The notes under the pieces are model-generated. The model was given only the letters and a program-made list of their open reading frames with translations. It searched no databases and had not been told where the DNA came from. Both the position numbers and the translations under genes were made by a program. From Allacma fusca (taxonomy: Eukaryota > Arthropoda > Collembola > Symphypleona > Sminthuridae), in the NCBI GenBank assembly GCA_947179485.1, contig OX359250.1:3431661-3495660 (forward strand): a stretch of DNA of 64,000 nt, in the 5' to 3' direction. Below, piece by piece: positions 54,201 through 64,000 of the stretch (the first letter of the stretch is position 1; every line of letters starts with the position of its first letter).

Positions 54201-56800
54201 AACCAGTTGTATGTGGTCTAGATATTTCTAAGGTGGCGACAATTACTCTATTCAGAGGCAATCGCCTGCCTAGTCTCCGGCTATGTGAATTGGCAGGCAA
54301 CTATGAATCCGACAAAAACGCCAGCGCTGAGCAAAAATAGAAAATCGCATACTATGTGAAAACAGCTTATGAGCTTTTGAATTTAATTGTTTTGCAGACA
54401 TCTGTAGGGAATGAAAACTCATCAACAGGGGCCTCCCAAGTTTCATCAACTACACAGGCATCAAACGGAGTAACATCTACAACTCAAACAGTAGTCTCGG
54501 CGCAGGCGCAGCAACAACAGCAATCTCAACAAATCACAATACAAGGTTCAAATCAGCAATTCACTGTTATTCCAACAACGTCGTTAGGCCAATCTCTTGG
54601 ACAGGTAAAAAGAACTCTAATTATAAGTACCTTCATTCGATAATGACATGCTCATTGCACAAGTAAATTGCACTGTAAGAATACTAGTGGATGAAATTAC
54701 TCGATTAATCAATACAAGCAATCCAATTGTATGACTTCCATGATATTTAAATACCGTATTTGTATTTTGGCATTTGCATAGTTGCCAGATTTCTGTATTT
54801 TGTTGTATTTCAAACAAGCATTTTGGTCAAAATACTTTATTCCCATCAATTACTGTGACTGCAATACCCTAATTTCCGGTATCTAAGGCATTTATTACTT
54901 ATACGGGTAATTTTGAGTCCTCATGGGGGATGGACGTTTCTATAAAACGTTTTAAAATTGCTTGTGTTGGTAGTTGTGTATTTGGTTTATGAGTCTATAG
55001 TTAAGAGAGAACAGAAGTGAGAGTGGAGTAATTGTATTTCAAATGCCGTATTTTGCATTTGTTATTTTCTTTATTATTATTTTTAATTTATTATTATGAT
55101 GCCAAGTATTTACAATAACAATCTGGAGCTTGTTACTTGTATTTGGTTGTTGGTATTTTAGGCGTCTGCTTTTCAATATTTTTAATTAAAAAATGAAGTA
55201 TTTTTCAAATCTCTGGTAATAAATATCTTGATTTTAATTTTCAGCTACCTACAATACAAAATATTCCTGGGCTTGGTAACGTGCAATTAATTCCCGCGGG
55301 TACATTAGCATTAGCTGGGCAAGGACAGAATGTTACTTTACAGCAACAAGCAAATTCTCAAAACGGGCAGCAAATATTACAAATCGGATCATCGCCAATT
55401 GTTGCAGGCCTTCAGAACATCGGCATGGGTGAGTTCTAAACCTTGATTTATTTATAGATGTATCTTTTTGAAAAATAGTAAATCTTGGCTCTGCATTATT
55501 TATTTCACTGTTTAAATAATTTCTTATGATTTTAATTTAAACATGCAGGAGCTCAGCAAATACAACAAGATCCTTTAGACCCAACGAAATGGCAAGTAGT
55601 AAATCAAGCACCACTTGTGGTGACAACTTCCCTTCAAAGTGGCGCCATGGCTGCCATAAAGACCGAGCTCGATAAACCGAAGACAAGACTTCGACGTGTT
55701 GCATGTACTTGTCCTAACTGTACTGACATAGATGCACGGTATGGCTACATATACTGTTTTTTGCTAAATTCTAATATGAGCATATTTTAACCGTTAATTA
55801 CATCGGCAGCTAATGCAAGATACGTTCTTATCTAATTGTGAGTTTCATTTTTGCCATAGGAACAATGGGGAAAAGAAAAAGCAGCATTTGTGTCACATAC
55901 CTGGTTGTGGGAAAGTGTATGGGAAGACTTCACATCTTAGAGCTCATCTTAGATGGCATGCTGGAGAACGACCTTTTGTATGCCAGTGGTTGTTCTGTGG
56001 AAAGCGATTTACCAGATCAGACGAGCTACAGAGACATAGAAGGACTCATACTGGAGAAAAGCGATTTCAGTGCCCAGAATGCTTAAAAAAATTTATGAGA
56101 AGTGATCATTTATCTAAACACATAAAGACGCACACAAAAAATAGAAATGATCAAACTACCAACTTACAAACGTCTAAAGTTTTAGTTGATGGAAAACTGA
56201 TAAAAGCGGTCAGCATTTATTTATCATATTATGTAGTATTTGTAGTACCAATCAAACCTCGATATAACGGATGTATAACAAAACATTTGTCCCGTATAAC
56301 TAATACTGAAGTATATGAGTAGCGGGAAAATAGATTTACTAGGCATAATAACATATAATAACATAACACGTAATCACAACGTCGGGATTGTGTTAATAAT
56401 AAATTAAAGCTGTACTTCGAATTTTATCCGTTGTATGCAAATAACGGATATTTGTTACTTGCGGACAAACCCGAAGGTCCCCAGCGAATCCGTTGTATTG
56501 AGTTTTGATTGTATATAAAATTTAAAATTAGTATTAGTATGGCAGTTTTCATCTTATTCTTGTGTATAATTGAAATAGGAAGTTTTAGAAGTTGAAGATC
56601 CTCTGGGAACCGAAGATGGCGAAGTAGAGCAAGGAGAAAATGACTGCGATGATGGGGTCCCGGGTGATGGTGAATGCGACGGTGAAATCGCCGACAACGA
56701 TGGAGACGTGGATGAACCTGAAGCAGAGGAAATGATGATTACCATTAATACTGAACAGCCAGATATTTTAATTAATAATTCCTCTATAGAGACCGAATAG
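51122..56800 (+). CDS. Spps: Sp1-4-type zinc-finger transcription factor (Spps-like)
   Basis: Eight exons join in frame: 51122-51254, 53158-53372, 53503-53646, 54398-54604, 55245-55428, 55549-55738, 55860-56208, 56579-56800; 1,644 bp, 547 residues. Residues 1-300 are rich in Gln, Thr, Ser and Ile, as in Sp1/Sp3/Sp4 activation domains. The Btd box CTCPNC is at 347-352. Three C2H2 fingers follow: C369-H391, C399-H421, C429-H449, with Sp-type recognition helices (KTSHLRA, RSDELQR, RSDHLSK) that read GC/GT boxes. The tail is acidic and ends NNSSIETE. The long Gln-rich N-terminus places it in the Sp1-4 clade, represented in insects by Spps, not with buttonhead or Sp5-9. It acts in the nucleus; fly Spps works with Polycomb elements. 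Confidence 0.95.
51401..51436 (+). repeat. (GT)n microsatellite in intron 1
   Basis: About 36 bp of GT with one GC interruption, inside the first coding intron of the Sp gene. Confidence 0.95.
53158..53372 (+). CDS. Spps: Sp factor coding exon 2, Gln/Ile-rich activation region
   Basis: It encodes [20 protein letters not shown] and alternating Gln-hydrophobic sequence ([15 protein letters not shown]). Phase 1 to 0; acceptor TTTTCAG, donor GTAATT. Confidence 0.93.
53503..53646 (+). CDS. Spps: Sp factor coding exon 3
   Basis: It is 48 codons, phase 0, with [20 protein letters not shown] and NGTITIQ, the TWQ/QLxQIQ style of Sp activation domains. Confidence 0.92.
54398..54604 (+). CDS. Spps: Sp factor coding exon 4, Ser/Thr- and Gln-rich
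   Basis: It is 69 codons, phase 0: a Ser/Thr-rich half ([15 protein letters not shown]), then [20 protein letters not shown]. Acceptor TTTTGCAG, donor GTAAAA. Confidence 0.92.
55245..55428 (+). CDS. Spps: Sp factor coding exon 5
   Basis: It reads [20 protein letters not shown] and a further Gln-rich stretch, ending at G|GTGAGT in phase 1. Confidence 0.93.
55549..55738 (+). CDS. Spps: Sp factor coding exon 6 with the Btd box
   Basis: It has [12 protein letters not shown], then [11 protein letters not shown] and [12 protein letters not shown], the Buttonhead box found in all Sp proteins. IKTELD resembles a sumoylation-type site, as in Sp1/Sp3; that is inference. It ends in phase 2. Confidence 0.95.
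55860..56208 (+). CDS. Spps: Sp factor coding exon 7, three C2H2 zinc fingers
   Basis: All three fingers are complete in one exon, with linkers HAGERPF (canonical T replaced by A) and HTGEKRF. The donor I infer, GCG|GTCAGC, is weak but is the one that keeps frame with the last exon. Confidence 0.95.
56579..56800 (+). CDS. Spps: Sp factor coding exon 8, acidic C-terminus
   Basis: It opens at TAG|GAAGTTTTAG and reads 73 residues, very rich in Asp/Glu with Gly, then [14 protein letters not shown] and the stop. Phase 0 fits the previous exon exactly. Confidence 0.85.
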   Translation, partial: EVLEVEDPLGTEDGEVEQGENDCDDGVPGDGECDGEIADNDGDVDEPEAEEMMITINTEQPDILINNSSIETE

Positions 56801-56838
56801 TACCATACCGTAGTTAAAGGTTTCATATCTCGCCCTTT

Positions 56839-56844
56839 AATAAA
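56839..56844 (+). terminator. Polyadenylation signal of the Sp gene
   Basis: AATAAA lies 39 bases after the stop codon. The 3' UTR would be short. Confidence 0.7.
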
Positions 56845-57464
56845 GTATTTCTAAGTTTTTAGTCTTAAGGATTATTGTGGAGGCATAACAATGCTTACAG
56901 ATTATTTTGAAACAATCACTCGTGTCCATATGGTAATTTTAATAGTACATTCAAGACAAGTGTCCCACAAAGTAGCTACAAATGTCGTGCAGAATTTACA
57001 TTGTGCATGTGTACTTTCATGGGACGTAGCAACGCTGGTTATTCTACAGAATACTAAAGACAAAAACAAAGCTTCGCGAGTATTCTGGAGGGCTTGTATG
57101 ACATTTATTCAAGGCGTAAGATTCTTAAAATAAGGATACCAATCCAATTTTGGATATATTTGTTTTTCAGTACATTTAAAAATTCGAATTCCGTATTCAA
57201 ATACTCAGTAAAATTCTAGTATAATTCGAACACATAATCAAATCAACCAGCAATAATAGTCCCGTTACCTCTAAAACCTCTTAATAGTTTTCACAAACTA
57301 TAACAGCAAGTGCCACCAGAGATGTCCAAAGAAATCGCCTTCCTTGAAGCCTTTGAAAGCATTTTTTTAAAAAAAGCTCCTTCCTTCAACCTACTCATCA
57401 ACGAACCTTTTAAAATATTTTGCCTTCCCTTAGCCTTCTTTCGCTTGTGAATTAGCCGTCTGCC

Positions 57465-57580
57465 TAGGGTGTGTCGAGTTGAAAATGCCCTGGGAAATTC
57501 GGCATTTTGGTTTCAGAATAACGGCATATTGGGCATGGACATTATTATTCGGGGGTAAATTGGGTATTTTGGTCAGATTT
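57465..57580. mobile_element. Left end of an ATGCC-type hAT element, truncated
   Basis: It starts TAGGGTGTGTCGAGTTG, the same TIR type as 10458-11411, then AAAATGCC, GGCATTTT and GGCATATTGGGC words. No right end follows. CCTTCC/GCCTT words at 57340-57440, just before it, may be the remains of yet another element. Confidence 0.65.
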
Positions 57581-59218
57581 GTGGATTATTTTAGAACATT
57601 TTATTTATTTTTGCAGTCAGTTTGCACTTAGCTATTGGTAAGTGGTGTAATTGAAAAAATGATTTGGCAGGCATTTTCCAGGTTTTACCGGTTCTGGTTT
57701 ACATTGCAACAAGATTGATAAGATGAGTTAATTGATGTGTTGGTTTTTGTTTCTTATTTATAAATCATCAGTAAACAACAGTGAGGTGCTAACAATATAA
57801 GTGACATAGTTGAGGTGGAACTGATGTGTACAAGATACTGCTTAATAATTTTTCAATAGATAAAATGTGCACTATTTGATGTCCAGAATACACGTTAATT
57901 CAACCATTCATTTATACGGCGCTTGGATGTTGCAAATCGGAGTGAACGCTATTTTGAGCCATTTTCCAGTGTACAACATGACAACTGTTGCAAAAAATTG
58001 AATCCTAGAAATATTTTTGCAAACTAGATGACATAAGATGAACTTCCTCCATTCTGTACATATGCATTTAAAATAAAAGCAGAATGATCGAATACATAAT
58101 GCAATTGAATTTCGTTTGGTTTGATAGTAAGGTACAAATGAGCTAAAATTAACTTATTCTCTGGGATGCTGATACCGTTAAGCGATTTCCGATCATGTTA
58201 CAACAGGATAAAGATTCGTCTTGGTGCCAAGGGTTTCCCCTTATGGCAACATTTCTAGTTTACACGTATTTCAGATGCAGGGACATATTCAGGTTCTTTA
58301 TTAAAGATGTTCAACTCCAACTTAGCTTTCTCGAATTTAATACTTGTTCAACAAATACTTCTCATTATATCAAAGTATTGATTTAACCGTATAAATTAAC
58401 ATCAATTAGATACATATATGGATTGATAACATTGAATTACTGATCTGGACTAATAAGCAAACAACGTGCCCTGTCCACTTATGATCGGAATTTGGATTTG
58501 TGTGAGTGTAGGTACACCTGGCCCAATGTCCCAAAACGCGCTTAAATTCGCGCCACCTTACGCTGGTTTGCGCTGGAAATCGCGCCGGTGAGACGGGACG
58601 GCAGGGTCCAGCGGTCTCGCTTAAAACGTTTCTTGATTTTAATCCCATAAGAAACTTTCATTTTCAAAAGTCGGCTCGGCACAATAATAAATAGAGAAAG
58701 GGCTCCCAGATTTTCAAATCTCCAAATCAGGTCTCCGAACTGGGATCAAAAATTGTATTTTCCTATTTTGTGTGTATATATATTTTTCAATTTTTCAGTA
58801 TTAGTATTAAGTAATTAGAGTATTAATTTCTTTATAATACGCATGCATACATTAAGATAAAGAATTGTGACTTACCTGAAATTATTTATGATTCGTATAG
58901 TCGGATGTTTTAGACACGTTAAGTCTGCAAGTTAAGCAGTCGCAAATGTTTACACATTTTGGATCATCTTTGGATTTGATAAATTACGAGAATCAGGAAC
59001 TCCCAATCAGCTATCATGCGTTCTACCAATTAGTGACTTTCTTTGCGGAGTTGAAATCAATCGTACGAAATAAAAAATACTTTCAACGTTACTTCTACTA
59101 CTAGTTATTGTTCAGTAGAACCGACATTACTCGTGGAAATTGTGGGCTGCTGCTATCAACCTTTGGGGAAACATTTTACACATTTTTCCATGCCATGTGA
59201 TGACTTTCTCCGATTCTG

Positions 59219-59437
59219 TCAACGAATCCGCAAACTTGTAAACATTATATATTCCTTGAACAGTTTATACATATCTAGTTCAATTTTTACGGCTTTCATG
59301 AGTACTTCCAGTTTGCTATAAGAAACCTCATTTTCTAAACTTAAAATCAAATCACTAGTGTACTTCAGTAACTCCGTCACCGTCACCACCAATATCAAAA
59401 TAAGTAGTTCATAGTTAATCATTTTTGGAGACCGCAA
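59219..59437 (-). CDS. Short unrecognised open frame with signal-peptide-like start
   Basis: 72 residues: after MRSPK comes MINYELLILILVVTVTELLK, a plausible hydrophobic leader, then a charged helical stretch (LENEVSYSKLEVLMKAVKIE). No family is recognised and no splice context supports it. It may be chance in AT-rich DNA. Confidence 0.18.
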   Translation of the reverse strand: MRSPKMINYELLILILVVTVTELLKYTSDLILSLENEVSYSKLEVLMKAVKIELDMYKLFKEYIMFTSLRIR

Positions 59438-59839
59438 ACTGTTATGAAAATATGTATTATATTATTATTATAGTAAAGTAATATTACTACATATTCTATA
59501 TCATACATTTCCAGCTTTGATTCGTTTCGAGATGGGGAGAGTTGAGCTAAACCATCCAGATCCAACTTCAGCCTAAAGGCCAAGATTTGACATTGCATTA
59601 TTCTCGTTATTTCTGGATCAGAAATACGCCTTCTTGAGTCATCTTACCCCAATTCCAGTAAAAAGAATAAAAGTATTTAAAAAAACGCTTTCATGACAAC
59701 AGGACAGAATGAAGGTAGGACGCAGGATATGGATACGCTAAATCGTTTCGGCATCTCTACATTACATAGCTGAAAAATAAAATTTAATGCAAATACAAAT
59801 TTAGGTCCTTCACATTGGTATTTATAAATGTTTATATGC

Positions 59840-60000
59840 GACCTTAATTAATTTTTAGTTCATTAATTTTTGTTAGGTCAAATGAATGATCCGAAAGTCT
59901 CCAAGAACAATAGGCTTATTGCTCTTCTTCTGATTTTTTGCTACAAAAAATTTGAATTGCCAGATGTTATTGGTTCGGCAATTATCCTCTTTACAGACAA
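59840..60000 (+). repeat. Dispersed repeat copy (AGGTCAAATG ... AACAATAGGCTT family)
   Basis: It contains TTAGGTCAAATGAATGATCC and AAGAACAATAGGCTTATTGC, aligning with the inverted pair at 49535-49900 and the copy at 60935. Confidence 0.6.
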
Positions 60001-60934
60001 GCAGCGACCGCAGACTTCACAATACAGACTTGAAGCCTCCAAAAGTTAAACTAGACCCCAGAATATGAACTTATACTTACCTCCAATTACAGGATTATCA
60101 AGGGCATAGGGGATAGCAAATTTTGAAAATATGACATTCGTGTGACTCGGCTGTATAGGACTTCTACACGTATTTAGGAAGAGAGTAAGGTCTACATGGT
60201 TTTCTAATGTTGAAATCCTGCCCTACAAAACTTTTATGGACGTTGTTATATACAATCTCGACCGATAGGAGTCGTGCAAATATCAGTGCGCCCCTTGGTG
60301 GCTTGGCACTTTAGTGCTAGTCACAGATGATATTTTATTCTTACATAAACGTTTTTTCGGAAAATGTTTTAATGCTCGTTTGAAGGAAATTTGATGGGCT
60401 GTTCGTGGAACTATTTCATAGGTCTCGACTTTGAGAATTTCGGACATGACTGGAGAGAGGTTGGAGAAATTATGCTGGAGGAACGCTGTTGAACAAAAAC
60501 CAGAAAAGGGGAAGTTCCTGTTGTTGTCACTTGACTTGTCAAAGACACTAAAAATAAAGGGCTAAGAACTACTCTGTGATGTAGCAACTTGATGAGCTAT
60601 AGTAACTGTAATACCCGAAAACGTTTATGTACATATCACTAAGCGTCAGCCCTTGAGTGTATCAAATGATCAAAGCGTTTATACATACATATATACTACT
60701 GCTGCCCATTAAAATATTTGTGAACAGATTCATCCATGCACGTACACATACATGTCTTTTGTGCACTGTAGATATTGTAATGATCAAACGACATCTTTTC
60801 CACGCATACCATCGTATTCAGCATGCATTTGTTAAAATTATCAAAACGTTTTCAATCAAATTAAATCACGTATGTACGAGTTCGTGCGACATCTGCCGGT
60901 TGATGAAAACAATTTCTATGCAGATGTTTATACG

Positions 60935-61140
60935 TGACCTCATTTAATTGTCTGAGGTCAAATGGATGACCTGAGCTCCTTTGGCAACAATAGACTTGGC
61001 ACCTCAAAAAACCTCTGTAAACAAATGAAATTCCCTGATGATATCGGTTCTGCGGGCATCGTGCCAAGAGTCAAGAGACGAGCAGGCACCTCCACACCCA
61101 CAACCGAGATTTTCAGTTTCACGTTGCCCCTAAAAATGTG
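60935..61140 (+). repeat. Dispersed repeat copy of the same family
   Basis: It contains GTGACCTCATTTAATTGTCT, GAGGTCAAATGGATGACC and CAACAATAGACTTGG, and ends near TTGCCCCTAAAAATG, comparable to the CTTCGCCCCTA end at 49735. Confidence 0.6.
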
Positions 61141-62412
61141 CTTTTCTGCTGGAGTACTTACTCACTGTAAGGAATTTAATGAAGACTTTTCCCAACGGCG
61201 GGTTTCCTCCAACTAATTTAAAATTGGAGCCTCTAATTATATGACTTGTGGAATAATTCTTTGAACAGTTGAGAAAATGGAAAGGGAAGATGTGAACAGC
61301 ATTAATGCAATAAGAGGGCCGACACGTGAAAATGTCCCAATTGGAAAGCTTTAGAATGACCAGATTTTTGTGAGCTTTATTGGTTTGGTGGTCTCTGACT
61401 AATACAGATACACTACTGTACTTCATACGCATAACATCTCAGATTATTCTCAAGTCGATTGTTGTCCCACATCCAACTTTTTAATTAAAAAGGGTTATAA
61501 TGAAGCACTCATTTTTGAAGTTAGAAATTCCATTCCGGTTCCTCCTCATCTCCTTCATTTTTCCTCCTGAGACATTTAAATCTTCCATGTTCCCTATTTC
61601 CCTACTTGTCATGTCCGCAAAATGAGTCAGCCTATAGCGTCCATCAGATACTATAATAATAGCTTCCTGGGAAGCCCATTAAATTCTCCACAAATCCCTA
61701 TCAAAACTCTCGAAACTCCCTCACTCTTCCAAGGCTTTCGAGTCAGACTTATATGACACGCTCTTGTCATTTGGAAATCTTTCAAAAAACCCCAACTTCC
61801 CTCCAACTTTAAACTCCCCCGTGACCACATTACTAAAACGGCCTGGGTCAATGGAACAAATTTGAGTATACAAAGTGGAGTATTTGCTTTTGAAACGTCA
61901 AATATCTTCCACAATCCCTTCCATGTGCTACAGACAGAAGAGGCCTCACAATCCTTTCCAACTCTATACCCTTTCTTTGGTAGCAGAGCAGAACGTCATA
62001 CAAACTCCGGCTATATATACACTATAGGATGAGGATAGGATTATTTTGCAAGGTTATGACTTAAAAAGATTTTTTTTTTACGGAAGTATCGGAAGCCAAC
62101 TCATACGTGGGAATAGTTCCATTTCCCTCTCTATCCATTTACCTTTGTGTCATTGGGTCCTTTCGTACATACAGACTCCGTCATGATGCAAAAGAGTAGT
62201 CATAAATGTCATACAGTCGAAATGTTTTGCACTTGTGAGTAATTATGACGTTATATAGATACTCTGATACTTATATTCTTGTTTAGAATCTAAATCACGT
62301 TCTGGCTTGAGGTACTGGGAGAGACAAACAGGCCAGAAAAGCGAAATGTGTACGTGATGGACTGGGGAGCCGTAATGTTAAAGTGACTGACTGCGTCTGT
62401 GAGAGGAGCGAC

Positions 62413-62434
62413 GTGTGTGTGTGTGTGTGTGTGT
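62413..62434 (+). repeat. (GT)n microsatellite
   Basis: About 22 bp of GT followed by TTTGTACGTTTG. It opens a stretch rich in GT, GA and CT runs upstream of the candidate exon at 63431. Confidence 0.95.
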
Positions 62435-62538
62435 TTGTACGTTTGTAGTGACTATGTGGTGGTGAGTGTTTGGAGCACGCATGAAGCAGGCAGTGAACAC
62501 GAGGATCTCACGTGAACATCAACATAAAAACATGGACC

Positions 62539-62560
62539 AGAGAGAGAGAGAGAGAGAGAG
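62539..62560 (+). repeat. (AG)n microsatellite
   Basis: About 22 bp of AG. With CTCTCTCTCTCACTCACTCACTC at 62825 it may act as a GAGA-type promoter element for the gene starting at the right edge (inference). Confidence 0.9.
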
Positions 62561-63430
62561 CTCCGTTATTGTGTATATCCCAAGTGAGTACATGCACATG
62601 GACGCATTGCACTTCCACACACACAGCTATTCAGCTATCCCTTGGGATTCCACCAAAAGTTTTCCACTATTTTTAAGATAAATGTTATACATTGGGACAC
62701 TGTCGAGTTAAAGGACCAATGTCGACGAGCCTTTCCTGACGCCTATATCCCCTCCTTATATATACATATATATCTACGTGTTGGGATATTAATTACAAAA
62801 TTAATAACATCTAGGTCTAGGAGCTCTCTCTCTCACTCACTCACTCTGCCCATATGTACGTGCATTGGGACATAACGTTAGGTTAGACTTACACTTATAT
62901 TGTACCTCTATAATTTGGAGCCCAGCCCTCGGTTTTGATTGGACGGGAGGCCCGACCGCCAACTGAAAGCACCATTGAAACTGCCTCTTGCTGGTGGGGT
63001 TGAATATATAGTTAAGTAACTATCTGTTAACTTCTGACTAATATTCACATTGGGAGCTTGTTCATATCGGACGTTCAAATAGTTCGGAGGACTGTCAGTC
63101 AGTGTTTCATACATTCTCGAAATCGCAACAACATTTCAATCCTTCCGTGGATACAAGTCTCTGTGTCAGTCGTATACTTACTTATACTTATTACAGTTCT
63201 ACTCAATGTTCATCAACATTGGATTTTTTTTAACACATTGTTAAACCCTGGGTGCTTTCTATCAAATCTCACTCTTCGGTTTCCTTTCAGTGATCCACTT
63301 TCTATATATACTCAAGCTACGACCACGAACTGTTGTTCACTCTTACCCCAATATTTTTGTCCCCCCTATTTTCAATATCACAGACGTCAATATTTTTTGT
63401 TCTGTGTCAAGGAACCAGTCAGAGACAACA

Positions 63431-63490
63431 ATGGCTTTGGATTTATCAACTTCTCTCAGTTTGTCACCCCCCTGCACTCCACAAATGAAC
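63431..63490 (+). CDS. Candidate first coding exon of a gene continuing past the right edge
   Basis: CAACAATGGC gives a strong initiation context. Twenty codons follow, MALDLSTSLSLSPPCTPQMN, ending exactly at a GTAAGT donor. The frame is also open upstream to about 63290, so an earlier start is possible. The Ser/Leu/Pro-rich N-terminus has no diagnostic motif. Repeat-rich promoter-like DNA (GT, GA, CT runs) precedes it. Identity unknown. Confidence 0.4.
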
Positions 63491-64000
63491 GTAAGTCGGC
63501 TTGTCAAATTTTAATGTGTCCAGTTAGTTTATTTTTATTTTTTGTTTTGTTGGTATTATTTGTAGTGGATTTTTACAAAATATAATCGGAGTTTAGAGTA
63601 TGGAGTTTAGAAATATTATTATTAGAGTTACATTTGTGTAGACTGGAAGTTAGTGTACTTACATTTACAGGGGAGGTTGACAGGTAGTTTGTTCACGTGC
63701 TATTTCCTTGACTCATGATATGTGTGTACATTGTGACATGGTCATGGCATTGTTGCTCGTAATAATATTGGGGGCGTGATGTAAAGTTTTGTGTTTCTCT
63801 AGTAGTTATAGTTGGCATCACTTATTACTCACGCAATTAGACAGTCTCATGTCTAATGGTTCCGAGGAGTATTATTAAAGGAGAAGCATGTGCGAATCAC
63901 GTTCTTCTCATTGTAAATCATATGACAGAGCGTGTACTTTGCCTTTGACAACAATTGGTGGTATGTACAAATGCATGTACGTACGGAACTTGGAATTGAC

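Larger units (their letters stand above)
57600..62400. other. No confident gene; scattered repeats
   Basis: 58490-58660 is a GC-rich island (GCGCTTAAATTCGCGCC, GCGCTGGAAATCGCGCC) of unknown nature. Dispersed repeat copies lie at 59840-60000 and 60935-61140. Other open frames are short and motif-free. Confidence 0.35.

Noticed and set aside
61651..61914. 87-residue minus-strand open frame
   Set aside because: No motif, no splice context, and composition matches the surrounding sequence; treated as chance.
63058..63585. 175-residue plus-strand open frame with a hydrophobic end
   Set aside because: It overlaps the candidate exon at 63431 in a different frame, has Cys/Phe-rich chance-like composition, and the GTAAGT donor with strong start context favours the other frame.
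1..64000. tRNA and rRNA genes
   Set aside because: I looked for B-box-like GGTTCGAANCC and conserved rRNA words; partial matches such as GGGTTCAAGG near 29995 lie inside MITE word arrays and do not fold as a tRNA.

Overview
This is an AT-rich animal nuclear window with spliced genes (GT..AG introns from 81 bp to about 2.4 kb). It most likely comes from an arthropod. Two host genes are certain. Everything between them, about 8 to 50 kb, is a graveyard of transposons. I cannot fix the species; the arthropod call rests on the style of the two conserved proteins and on the transposon mixture (hAT, Helitron, BEL/Pao, Gypsy, non-LTR, TA-type MITEs).

Left edge (1-5.5 kb, minus strand): the 5' half of vigilin/HDLBP, a multi-KH RNA-binding protein. 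Six full coding exons plus the start of a seventh fit together in frame; the gene runs off the left edge. Right part (51.1-56.8 kb, plus strand): a complete eight-exon Sp1-4-type zinc-finger transcription factor (Spps-like, 547 aa), with glutamine-rich N-terminal exons, a Btd box, three C2H2 fingers and an acidic tail. At the far right (63.43 kb) a good start codon context followed by a clean splice donor suggests the first coding exon of another gene that continues outside.

Middle: at least six hAT-superfamily insertions can be delimited to the base by terminal inverted repeats and 8-bp target duplications (8276-8771, 9728-11763, 10458-11411 nested in the previous one, 21433-25708, 32590-35797, 39365-41052). 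The 32590-35797 element keeps a nearly intact three-exon BED/hATC transposase with one frameshift; a decayed relative lies at 30.2-31.0 kb. Three Helitron 3' ends (hairpin, CTAG, then host T) lie at 9678, 14200 and 49275. Decayed pieces of Gypsy (19.3-21.3 kb), BEL/Pao (28.5-28.95 and 31.6-32.0 kb) and non-LTR elements (27.2-27.9 and 37.8-38.4 kb) are recognisable by protein motifs.

The least explained block is 13.4-17.8 kb. It holds a Myb/SANT-adaptor-like remnant, a Helitron helicase fragment, an unrecognised spliced gene for a cysteine-rich protein (14981-15980, minus), a 48-bp tandem repeat, and a dense array of hairpins (16.64-17.77 kb). Across the window, many hAT-like elements share one design: each has its own short word (GTCCCG, ATGCC, TTGCC, ACTTGCAA and others) repeated densely inside its ends.
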